A stretch of DNA of 64,000 nt from Pseudomonadota bacterium (GTDB taxonomy: Bacteria > Pseudomonadota > Gammaproteobacteria > Xanthomonadales > Xanthomonadaceae): positions 186,001 to 250,000 of the forward strand of contig JAKACT010000003.1 in assembly GCA_021821195.1 (NCBI GenBank), written 5' to 3'. Below are positions 57,324 to 64,000 of the stretch, piece after piece. The position numbers and the translations under genes are program-made. Under the pieces are notes generated by a model, which made no database searches, had not been told where the DNA came from, and saw nothing but the letters and a program-made list of their open reading frames with translations. The first letter of the stretch is position 1. Each line of letters starts with the position of its first letter.

Positions 57324-60290
57324 TCAGAAGCGGTATACCCCCCACAGCGAAGCCATGCGGTCGGCGCCGCCATCCCCGCTGCGGCGGCTCAGGTCGAAGC
57401 GGAACGTGGCCTTGCCCCTGGCCCCCGCGGCCAGGCCCAGCGCGAACAACTGGCTGCGTTCGCCCATGCCCAACCCCTGCATCGGCGCCCACTGTTCCAC
57501 GCCGGTGAAGCTGGCCATGAACAGCTGGCCGCTGGACGACAGCGTGTGCTGCCACTCCGCGCGCGCGTCGGCGCGCAGGTCCACGCCGCCAACGCGCCAG
57601 GCACGCTCGCCGCGTAGGCCGGCGAAGCCCTGCCAGCGGCGGCTGTCCCAAGCGTTGGCACGCAGGCCGAAGCCGCTGTCGCCGCTTTCCACGAAGCCAT
57701 CATTCGCCACCCGCACGAACTGCGCGCCCAGGTACGGCGTCAGCACCAGCCCACCCGCATCGAAGCGGCGGCCGATCTCGCCAAACGCCGCCTGATAGTC
57801 GCCGGACAGCCGGGTGGCCGCGGTGTCGCGCAGCCCACCCAACAGCAGTCCACGCTGCATCTGCCGCTGGAACGTGCCGGAAGCCAGCTGCGCCTGCGCC
57901 TGCCAGGCGCCGCGCCAGCCGGCCGCGTACAGCTGCACTTCGCGCTGGTGGCCGCGGCTGCGATCGCCGCTGCCGTCCAGCCAACCGGACTGCTCCAACC
58001 GGTTCATCGCCATGCCCAGCACCGCCGTGCGGCCCAAGCGCCAGTCGTTGCCGATCATGCTGCCGGTCGCACCCATGCCCAGCTGGCCGAACCCGGCGCG
58101 GGCCAGCTCGCCGCTGGCGGCCAGGTCGCGCCCCCAGCCGCCAGCCTGCGCGGGCGCCAGGCCCAGCGTGTCGATGCGCTGGCCCAGCGCGCGCCGCCCG
58201 GCGTCGATGGCATCGAAGGTCATCGCCGCCGAGGCCGCATGCAGCTCGCCGGACAGGCTGCGCAGCGAGGCATCCGCGTTGGCCACGCTGGTCGACTGCT
58301 GCAGTGCGCCGGCGGCATCGATGAACGCCGCGCCGATACCGATTGGCGCCCCCCCGCCCAGCTGCAAGTCGATCGCCTGCATCGCCGACTCCACCCGCGC
58401 CGCGGCCCCCAGGCTGGCGCCGGTTAGGCCCATGCCCGCCACCGCCTTGGTCACGTCGATGCGGCTGATGTTGAGGAAGACGTTGTTGGGATCGTAGGCC
58501 AGGGATGCATCGAGGAACACGTTCGGGGCCGCCTTCAGCGACGCGAAGGTACCGGTGACGCCGCCGCCGGCGTTGAGCAGCGTTTCCTTCGCCGTGGTGG
58601 TGTAACCGCCCTTCACCCCGAGGATCGACATGGTGCCGTTGAGGCTGGCCGTGCCGGTCACCTTCAACGCGCTGCCCAGCCACACGCCCAGGTTGCCCGT
58701 GGAGGACTGGCTGAAGTTGCCGGCAATGCTGGCCGGGGTGTTGGCGCCGCCCAGGAAGGTGCCGCCGTTGGTGACGTTGCCGCCGAACACGCCACTGCCC
58801 CAGACCTTGGCGCCACTGGCGATGGATAGGTTCGACGCCAGCCCCTTGCGCACGTCCAACCCGCCTGCGTTGACTTGGGTTGCGCCGGTGAAGCGACCCG
58901 CCTCGGCCAGGGCCAGGGTGCCGCTGCCGCCCTTGACCAGCCCGCCGCTGCCAATGATCTCGTTGCGCCACACCGAGTTGCCGGAGAACGACACGCTGAA
59001 GTCGCCCCAGGCGAAATTGCTCGGCCCCATCGCCGCCTTGGTCACGTCTAGCAGGCCCCAGCCGAACACCGTGTCGACCCCGGCGGCCCCCAGGTCCTTG
59101 GCGCCGCCCAAGATCGCCTGCCGCACCTGGTCATTGCTGAAGTACGGGAACGCCGCCCACACTACCGCCGCCGCGCCCGACACCTGCGGCGCCGCGTAGG
59201 AAGTACCACCGCCTTGGTATAGGCCACTGGTGGCCTGCGAGGTCGCATCCGGGTCGATGAACACCACGTTGCCCGGCGCCACCAGGCAGTAGTTCATCGC
59301 CGGGCCGCATTCCTGCGAATAATCGGTCAGCTGGGTCGGATTCTCCGGGTCCAGCGCGCCGACCGTGAGCCAGCCCTTTTCGAGGATGGCGTCATTGGCC
59401 AGCGTCGGCAGCATCGCGTTGTCGGAAGGCTGCGAACGGTACCGCGCGTCGCGGCCACTGTTGCCGTTGGCGAACACGATGATGCCGCCGCGGTTGACGG
59501 TGAAATCCTTGTAGGCCGTGGCCAGCTCGATCGACAGCGCCGGGTCGTTCCAGTACAGCCCGCCCCAGGAATTATTGATGATCTTGGCGCCGGCATCGGC
59601 CAGCTGCTTGTGCAGGTAGACGAACTCCTCGCCAAGGCCGTCGCCCGCGTGGATCTCGTTGCCCGCGCCGGAACCATCGTCCTTCGGCGGCGCGTCGCTG
59701 ATGATGCGCGAAGACACGATATTGGCGTCCTGGGCGACACCGCCGCCCCAGAGGCCGGTCTGGCCGCTGTTGCTGCCGTCGCTGTTGAGGTAATTACCGA
59801 CGGCCGGCCGGCCCGCGGCCAGCGACGCCACGACTGTTCCGTGGCCGACCTTGTCGTCGACGCTCAGGTCGTTGCCGCAAGCTGCCGTCGTGCAGATGTT
59901 GATGAAATTCTTGCTGACCCGCCCGGCCAGGGTGGGATGGTTGCGGTTCACCCCGGAATCGAGCAGGCCAATGGTGATGCCCTGCCCTTTCAAACCGGCA
60001 CCCAGCGCGCCGGCGGCATTGGTCAGCAGCAGGTGGCGGTTGAGGTTGTTGTTGGCGAGGGAAATCGGGCCAGCCAAGGTCGGGATCGCGGGCGGACTGA
60101 CCACCAGCGATGCATCGTTGGCGACGTTCGGGGTAAAGCCGGGGCTATACGGCGCCGTCGGCAGCGGCGTGGGCCGCACGTTGCCGCCGCCCCCGCCCCC
60201 ACCGCAGGCCGATAAAACCAGCGCAACGGCTACCGGCAACAAAATCCTGACCAGCCGAAGCTGCCGCTGCAATAACAATTTGGCGTCCAT
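57324..60290 (-). CDS. S8 subtilisin-like autotransporter with lipobox
   Basis: 988 residues. The signal peptide ends in a lipobox (VLSAC) at Cys29 followed by a run of seven glycines. The subtilisin domain has D111 (GLLDSGVN), H150 (VGHGTVVASL), oxyanion Asn (FANGNSG) and S364 (GGGTSYAAPQV). A passenger region (about 420-680) has PATR-type repeats. The last 270 residues are the autotransporter barrel ending GVYRF. The protein is expected to be translocated by its own barrel. A lipobox on an autotransporter would tether the N-terminus to a membrane while the rest is exported; similar proteins occur in xanthomonads. Confidence 0.9.
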   Translation of the reverse strand: MDAKLLLQRQLRLVRILLPVAVALVLSACGGGGGGGNVRPTPLPTAPYSPGFTPNVANDASLVVSPPAIPTLAGPISLANNNLNRHLLLTNAAGALGAGLKGQGITIGLLDSGVNRNHPTLAGRVSKNFINICTTAACGNDLSVDDKVGHGTVVASLAAGRPAVGNYLNSDGSNSGQTGLWGGGVAQDANIVSSRIISDAPPKDDGSGAGNEIHAGDGLGEEFVYLHKQLADAGAKIINNSWGGLYWNDPALSIELATAYKDFTVNRGGIIVFANGNSGRDARYRSQPSDNAMLPTLANDAILEKGWLTVGALDPENPTQLTDYSQECGPAMNYCLVAPGNVVFIDPDATSQATSGLYQGGGTSYAAPQVSGAAAVVWAAFPYFSNDQVRQAILGGAKDLGAAGVDTVFGWGLLDVTKAAMGPSNFAWGDFSVSFSGNSVWRNEIIGSGGLVKGGSGTLALAEAGRFTGATQVNAGGLDVRKGLASNLSIASGAKVWGSGVFGGNVTNGGTFLGGANTPASIAGNFSQSSTGNLGVWLGSALKVTGTASLNGTMSILGVKGGYTTTAKETLLNAGGGVTGTFASLKAAPNVFLDASLAYDPNNVFLNISRIDVTKAVAGMGLTGASLGAAARVESAMQAIDLQLGGGAPIGIGAAFIDAAGALQQSTSVANADASLRSLSGELHAASAAMTFDAIDAGRRALGQRIDTLGLAPAQAGGWGRDLAASGELARAGFGQLGMGATGSMIGNDWRLGRTAVLGMAMNRLEQSGWLDGSGDRSRGHQREVQLYAAGWRGAWQAQAQLASGTFQRQMQRGLLLGGLRDTAATRLSGDYQAAFGEIGRRFDAGGLVLTPYLGAQFVRVANDGFVESGDSGFGLRANAWDSRRWQGFAGLRGERAWRVGGVDLRADARAEWQHTLSSSGQLFMASFTGVEQWAPMQGLGMGERSQLFALGLAAGARGKATFRFDLSRRSGDGGADRMASLWGVYRF

Positions 60291-60435
60291 ATTTCCCCAA
60301 TTCGATGTACCACCGTGCCGAACGGCGCGGCCTCCTGGATGGCGACGTTGTAAGCCCAAGCGCCGGTTCGCGCAATGCCCGCGCATGCCAGCCGCAGCTG
60401 AATGCGGCAGCGCAACATCGACGTCATTTTCGAGC

Positions 60436-60441
60436 GATAAT
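60436..60441 (+). promoter_or_regulatory. Possible -10 element of the acetyltransferase gene
   Basis: GATAAT, four or five of six matches, 44 bases before the ATG. No -35 match. Confidence 0.3.
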
Positions 60442-60485
60442 CAGGGTTTGCCGGCCTGTCCGGCCCCACGCAACCGGAGCTTTCC

Positions 60486-61661
60486 ATGAGCGACGTCGTC
60501 ATCGTCGGTGCCAAGCGCACCGCCATCGGTTCCTTCCTCGGCCAGTTCACCGGCACGCCCACGCCGACGCTGGGCAGCGCCGCCATCGCCGGCGCGCTGG
60601 CGCAGGCCGGCGTGACCGCCGACCAGGTGGACGAGGTGATCATGGGTTGCGTGCTCCCGGCGGGCCTCGGCCAGGCGCCGGCGCGCCAGGCCATGCGCGC
60701 GGCCGGCATCCCCGACGCCGCCGGCGCCACCACCGTCAACAAGGTCTGCGGTTCGGGCATGAAGGCGGTGATGCTGGCCCACGACATCATCAAGGCGGGC
60801 TCGGCCAAGACGGTCGTCGCCGGCGGCATGGAATCGATGACCAACGCCCCGCACCTGCTCAACGGCTCGCGCACCGGCGTGCGCTACGGCAGCGCCGAGT
60901 TCCTCGACCACATGGCCTACGACGGCCTCACCAACCCCTACGACGGCAAGGCGATGGGCATCTTCGGCGATGCCGCCTGCGCCAAGTACGGCTATGACCG
61001 CGCCACCGTCGACGCGTTCTCCGCCGAAAGCGCCCGCCGCGCGCAGGCCGCGCAGGCCGCCGGCGCGTTTGCCGCCGAGATCGTCCCGGTCACGGTCAAG
61101 ACCCGCAAGGGCGAGGTGGTGATCGACAAGGACGAGGAGCCCGGCAAGATCGACCTCAACAAGATCCCCGAGCTGCGTCCGGCGTTCGGCAAGGAAGGCG
61201 TACTGACCGCCGCCTCGTCCTCCAAGATTTCCGACGGCGCCGCCGCGCTGCTGGTGATGTCGGCCGAGGCCGCGGCCGCCGCCGGCGCCAAGCCGCTGGC
61301 CCGGATCGTCGCCCACGCCACCCATTCGCAGGCCCCGGAATGGTTCACCACCGCCCCCGTGGCGGCGCTGCAGTCGGTGCTGGCCAAGGCCGGCTGGAGC
61401 GTGGCGGACGTGGACCTGTTCGAGGTCAACGAGGCGTTCGCTTGCGTGGCGATGGCGCCGATGAGCGACCTCGGCATCGCGCACGACAAGCTCAACGTCA
61501 ACGGTGGCGCGCTGGCGCTGGGCCATCCGATCGGCTGCAGCGGCGCCCGCCTGCTGGTGACCCTGGTCCATGCCCTGCAGGCCCGCGGCGGCAAGCGCGG
61601 CGTGGCCTCGCTGTGCATCGGCGGCGGCGAAGCGACCGCCGTGGCGATCGAGCTGGCGTAA
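60486..61661 (+). CDS. Acetyl-CoA acetyltransferase (thiolase II)
   Basis: 391 residues. The nucleophilic Cys is in VNKVCGSGMKAVM, the second histidine in ALGHPIGCSGAR, and the second Cys in SLCIGGGEATA. It condenses two acetyl-CoA to acetoacetyl-CoA, the first step of polyhydroxybutyrate synthesis, and also runs in the reverse direction. It could supply the reductase at 3362, though the two are unlinked. GGAG lies 6 bases before the ATG. AtoB, PhaA and general thiolase II cannot be separated here. Confidence 0.94.
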   Translation: MSDVVIVGAKRTAIGSFLGQFTGTPTPTLGSAAIAGALAQAGVTADQVDEVIMGCVLPAGLGQAPARQAMRAAGIPDAAGATTVNKVCGSGMKAVMLAHDIIKAGSAKTVVAGGMESMTNAPHLLNGSRTGVRYGSAEFLDHMAYDGLTNPYDGKAMGIFGDAACAKYGYDRATVDAFSAESARRAQAAQAAGAFAAEIVPVTVKTRKGEVVIDKDEEPGKIDLNKIPELRPAFGKEGVLTAASSSKISDGAAALLVMSAEAAAAAGAKPLARIVAHATHSQAPEWFTTAPVAALQSVLAKAGWSVADVDLFEVNEAFACVAMAPMSDLGIAHDKLNVNGGALALGHPIGCSGARLLVTLVHALQARGGKRGVASLCIGGGEATAVAIELA

Positions 61662-61701
61662 GCGCCCCGGCGACCTGAACGAAAAAAAATCAGCCAACCG
61701 C

Positions 61702-61729
61702 TTGACACGCGGCTACGGCTTGTCATCAT
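61702..61729 (+). promoter_or_regulatory. Strong promoter of the first alanine-rich lipoprotein
   Basis: A perfect TTGACA (61702-61707) and CATCAT (61724-61729) are 16 bases apart. A run of eight A residues just upstream (about 61682-61689) could act as an UP element. Confidence 0.65.
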
Positions 61730-61786
61730 GGTGAAGCACGCATTGCCTGCGTTGCTCCAGATTATTCACGACGAGGAAACCGTATC

Positions 61787-62086
61787 ATGTCGATCAACAA
61801 GATCCTGCTGGCGATGGCGCTGGGCCTGGCCCTGACCGCGTGCAGCAAGTCCGAGCCGGCCGCCGACGCCGCCGCCAGCGCCGAAACCCCGGCCGCTGAC
61901 GCCCAGGCCGCCGCCGACTCCGCCGCCCAGGCTGCCGACGCTTCGGCCGAAGCCGCCCCGGCTGACGCTGCCGCCGCCCCGGCGGAAGCCGCTCCGGCTG
62001 ACGCCGCTGCTGCCCCGGCCGAGGCCCAGGCTGCCGCCGACGCCGCCGAGCAGGCTGCGACCACGGCTGAAGAAGCCAAGAAGTAA
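61787..62086 (+). CDS. Alanine-rich lipoprotein with C-terminal lysines
   Basis: 99 residues. The signal peptide ends in the lipobox LTAC, with Ser after the Cys, so outer-membrane sorting is expected. The mature chain is about 60% alanine with Ala-Pro-Ala-Asp/Glu repeats, and ends EEAKK. It has no aromatic residues after the signal peptide. The composition suggests an extended or helical rod. The terminal Lys is like that of Braun lipoprotein, which is cross-linked to peptidoglycan. GAGGAAA lies before the ATG. A consensus-like promoter and a strong terminator suggest high expression. Confidence 0.82.
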   Translation: MSINKILLAMALGLALTACSKSEPAADAAASAETPAADAQAAADSAAQAADASAEAAPADAAAAPAEAAPADAAAAPAEAQAAADAAEQAATTAEEAKK

Positions 62087-62134
62087 TCGGGTCGGCGGAG
62101 AACATCTCGCCCGATTCGTTACCCAAAAATCGGG

Positions 62135-62163
62135 AAAGCCGTCGGTACGCCGACGGCTTTTTC
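62135..62163 (+). terminator. Terminator after first alanine-rich lipoprotein
   Basis: Eleven-bp stem aaagccgtcgg / ccgacggcttt, 4-nt loop, T5 run. Confidence 0.92.
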
Positions 62164-62292
62164 GTGTCCCGGAGCCCCGGGGCTGTTTCGAGTCAGTGAA
62201 CGACCCGCCGGCGCCTGCCGGATCGCTAAGCGCACTGGCGTTGTCTGATCCCAAAACCGCTGTTTTTCAGTCAACCCTCCCAGGAGATTTTC

Positions 62293-62583
62293 ATGAACAC
62301 CAAGCTTTTCGCGCTCCTCGCCGCTGGCGTCCTCGCTCTGTCGGCCTGCAAGAAGGACGAGGCTCCGGCCGCTGACGCCGCTGCCCCGGCCGACGAAGCC
62401 GCTGCCCCGGCCGACGCCGCTGCCGCCGAAGCCCCGGCTGCCGACGCTGCTGCTCCGGTCGACGCCGCCGCTCCGGCTGCCGACGCCGCTGCCCCGGCCG
62501 ACGCCGCTGCCCCGGCTGCCGACGCTGCCGCTCCGGCTGCCGACGCCGCCGCTGCTCCGGCTGCCGAAGGCGAAGCGAAGTAA
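62293..62583 (+). CDS. Second alanine-rich lipoprotein, paralogue
   Basis: 96 residues. The lipobox is LSAC, with Lys-Lys after the Cys. Repeats of Ala-Pro-Ala-Ala-Asp-Ala make up nearly all of the mature chain, which ends EGEAK. It is a tandem relative of the protein at 61787; the two share lipobox context, composition and a Lys end, but have their own terminators. GGAG stands 6-7 bases before the ATG. The DNA is a series of short imperfect direct repeats (gccgctgccccggccgac type), which favour slipped-strand length change. Confidence 0.82.
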   Translation: MNTKLFALLAAGVLALSACKKDEAPAADAAAPADEAAAPADAAAAEAPAADAAAPVDAAAPAADAAAPADAAAPAADAAAPAADAAAAPAAEGEAK

Positions 62584-62611
62584 TCGCCTGCCGGCTCCCA
62601 GCCGGCAAAGG

Positions 62612-62646
62612 AAAGGCCCGCCCTCACCGGCGGGCCTTTTTCTTTT
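62612..62646 (+). terminator. Terminator after second alanine-rich lipoprotein
   Basis: Eleven-bp stem aaaggcccgcc / ggcgggccttt with a 6-nt loop and T-rich end tttttctttt. Confidence 0.92.
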
Positions 62647-62671
62647 GCGGAACCCACCTCCGTTCCGACAC

Positions 62672-62694
62672 AAAAAACCCCGCGCTTGGCGGGG
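62672..62694 (-). terminator. Terminator of the cold-shock gene
   Basis: Six-bp stem ccccgc / gcgggg; on the minus strand a T6 run follows. Confidence 0.85.
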
Positions 62695-62721
62695 CCTGGA
62701 ATTTGCTGGCGTGCATCGACC

Positions 62722-62925
62722 TCAGGCGGGCTTGACCCCGGCGGCCTGGGCGCCCTTCGCGCCCTGCTGCACTTCATAGCTGACCCGCTGACCTTCCTGC
62801 AGGCTGCGGAAGCCGCTGGAATCGATGGCGGAGAAATGCACGAACACATCTGCGCTGCCGTCCTCGGGGGCGATGAAACCGAAGCCCTTGGCGTCGTTGA
62901 ACCACTTCACGGTGCCGTACTGCAT
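62722..62925 (-). CDS. Cold-shock protein (CspA family)
   Basis: 67 residues. RNP1 is KGFGFI and RNP2 is VFVHFS, in the order expected for an OB-fold RNA chaperone. [18 protein letters not shown] is the N-terminus. Cold-shock proteins prevent mRNA secondary structure. The upstream candidate promoter predicts a leader of about 68 nt, shorter than the long leader of E. coli cspA. Confidence 0.95.
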   Translation of the reverse strand: MQYGTVKWFNDAKGFGFIAPEDGSADVFVHFSAIDSSGFRSLQEGQRVSYEVQQGAKGAQAAGVKPA

Positions 62926-62999
62926 GATTGCGAAGACCTCTTGCGAATGCGTGTGGTGATGGACTGGATCAGGGGCGTGCCGGCTGATGGCACGGCGCG

Positions 63000-63027
63000 A
63001 GTATGCAACAGCCGCATGGCCGCGCAA
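63000..63027 (-). promoter_or_regulatory. Candidate promoter of the cold-shock gene
   Basis: On the minus strand TTGCGC (63022-63027) and CATACT (63000-63005) are separated by 16 bases. The start would lie about 68 bases before the ATG. Confidence 0.4.
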
Positions 63028-63043
63028 CTCTTCTGAACGCACT

Positions 63044-63808
63044 TCAGTCCGCTTGCCGGTCAGCCGCCAGCAACCGCCGCAGCAGCCCAGGCACACCCCC
63101 CATCGCCGCCGAAACATTGTCCAGCACGTCCTGCAGGGTGATGACCTCTTCCACGTCGGGTCCTGTTCCCGCCGCCCAGTTGGCGACGATGGCCAGGCAG
63201 GCATAGTCCAGCCCCAGTTCGCGCGCCAGGCCGGCCTCCGGCATCCCGGTCATGCCCACCAGGTCACAGCCATCGCGGCGCATGCGTGCGATCTCGGCGC
63301 GGGTCTCCAACCGCGGGCCCTGGGTGGCGCCGTAGCAGCCGCCATCCACCAGCGCCACGCCGGCCCGTGCCGCGGCGGCGATGACCTGCCGGCGCAGCGC
63401 CGGGGTGTAGGGATCGCCGAAATCGACGTGCAGCACCTCGCTGCCCGGTTCCTCGCACAGGGTGGAGATGCGGCCCCAGGTGTAGTCGATCAGCTGGTCC
63501 GGGCAGGCCAGCACGCGCGGGCCGAAGCGCTCGGTGATGCCGCCGACGGTGTTCAGCGCCAGCACGCGGGTGGCCCCCAGCGCCTTCAGCGCGGCCAGGT
63601 TGGCGCGGTAATTGATCTTGTGCGGCGGCAGCGAATGGCCTTCGCCGTGGCGGGCTAGGAAGGCCACCCGCCGACCGGCATAGGTGCCGATGCGCACCGG
63701 GCCGGACGGCGCGCCATAGGGCGTGACCGGCTGGTGGCTTTCCACGTCGGCCAGTTCGCCGAGGGCGTAAACGCCAGTGCCGCCGATGACGGCGAGTTCG
63801 ATGGTCAT
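63044..63808 (-). CDS. S-methyl-5'-thioinosine phosphorylase
   Basis: 254 residues. Phosphorylase signatures are [12 protein letters not shown] at the N-terminus, [20 protein letters not shown] in the active site, and [16 protein letters not shown]. This MTIP subgroup acts on S-methylthioinosine, made by deamination of methylthioadenosine, and is found in pseudomonads and xanthomonads; the plain MTAP family is the alternative. It serves purine and methionine salvage. I chose the ATG at 63808 because GGAGAG precedes it. Confidence 0.88.
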   Translation of the reverse strand: MTIELAVIGGTGVYALGELADVESHQPVTPYGAPSGPVRIGTYAGRRVAFLARHGEGHSLPPHKINYRANLAALKALGATRVLALNTVGGITERFGPRVLACPDQLIDYTWGRISTLCEEPGSEVLHVDFGDPYTPALRRQVIAAAARAGVALVDGGCYGATQGPRLETRAEIARMRRDGCDLVGMTGMPEAGLARELGLDYACLAIVANWAAGTGPDVEEVITLQDVLDNVSAAMGGVPGLLRRLLAADRQAD

Positions 63809-63844
63809 GCAGTGCTCTCCAGTCAGATCGCAATCAAGCCGCAA

Positions 63845-63958
63845 GCATGCCCGCGCCGGTGGCGCCGGGCCGGACTCTCGGCGACAGGGATGTCGCCGAG
63901 AAGCCTACATGGACGTATTCACGGCGTGTCCGGCCCGGCGCTGCCGGTGCGGGCATGC
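63845..63958. repeat. Nested inverted-repeat element, copy 2
   Basis: Outer arms gcatgcccgcgccgg (63845-63859) and ccggtgcgggcatgc are complementary with one mismatch. Inside them cgccgggccggac (63863-63875) pairs perfectly with gtccggcccggcg (63928-63940), and ctcggcgaca / tgtcgccgag makes a core hairpin with a 4-nt loop. The core and agcctacatggacgta match the copy at 15791, while the outer arms differ in sequence but keep their pairing. The last 40 bases of the window after it hold no gene I can call. Confidence 0.85.
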
Positions 63959-64000
63959 ACCTTGGTATCCCAGCCGTCGAAGCGCTGCCGACACGCACGC

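Noticed and set aside
62340-62583. CRISPR-like or tandem repeat array
   Set aside because: The short repeats lie in frame inside the second alanine-rich lipoprotein gene and have no spacers.

Overview
The window is GC-rich DNA packed with genes and carries a housekeeping set typical of Xanthomonadaceae (Lysobacterales): a FimX-type c-di-GMP receptor, S-methylthioinosine phosphorylase, a WS/DGAT acyltransferase, an SSS-type sensor kinase, a TonB-dependent receptor and an S8 autotransporter. A Lysobacter, Luteimonas or Thermomonas-like genus is plausible, but the genus cannot be fixed from this sequence. No insertion sequence, prophage, CRISPR array or tRNA gene was found. The structured RNAs are a tmRNA (tag-encoded part ANDDNYALAA) and a cobalamin riboswitch.

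Layout. 1-11.4 kb: 3' end of a FimX-like gene, htpX, gluQ, an acetoacetyl-CoA reductase gene, envelope lipoproteins, an M48 protease, a formylglycine-enzyme-like lipoprotein, rnd, ssrA and an OmpA-type lipoprotein. 11.4-24 kb: WS/DGAT, alr, dnaB, the rpsF-rpsR-rplI operon, an A-type Fe-S carrier, asnS with two coupled small genes, nfuA followed by a TonB-like proline-rich membrane protein, phhB and rluC. 24-37 kb: rne, a CbrA-like sensor kinase with its response regulator, a TonB-dependent receptor divergent from a GntP-family permease, and an unknown membrane protein. 36.5-43.4 kb: dinB, a lipase-like hydrolase, an MFS transporter, tex and a small MscS-type channel.

43.4-50.7 kb is the most distinctive part. 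A class III (anaerobic) ribonucleotide reductase operon lies next to a class Ia operon (nrdA-nrdB-thioesterase). The class III catalytic subunit is split: the glycyl-radical segment is a separate 66-residue protein, coupled by ATGA overlaps to nrdD upstream and nrdG downstream. The class Ia operon has a full cobalamin riboswitch behind a good -35/-10 promoter, which predicts B12 repression and a class II (B12-dependent) reductase elsewhere in the genome.

50.6-64 kb: a phosphopantetheinyl transferase, clpA and clpS, a nudJ-mnmA-hflD operon, an S8 autotransporter with a lipobox, an acetyl-CoA acetyltransferase, two tandem alanine-rich lipoproteins ending in lysine, a cold-shock gene and an S-methylthioinosine phosphorylase.

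Two patterns run across the window. First, at least seven genes have a -10-like hexamer 6-7 nt before the start codon and no Shine-Dalgarno, as expected for leaderless mRNAs. Second, two copies of a roughly 115-125 bp nested inverted-repeat element (15.8 kb and 63.9 kb) share a conserved core while their outer arms differ in sequence but remain self-complementary.
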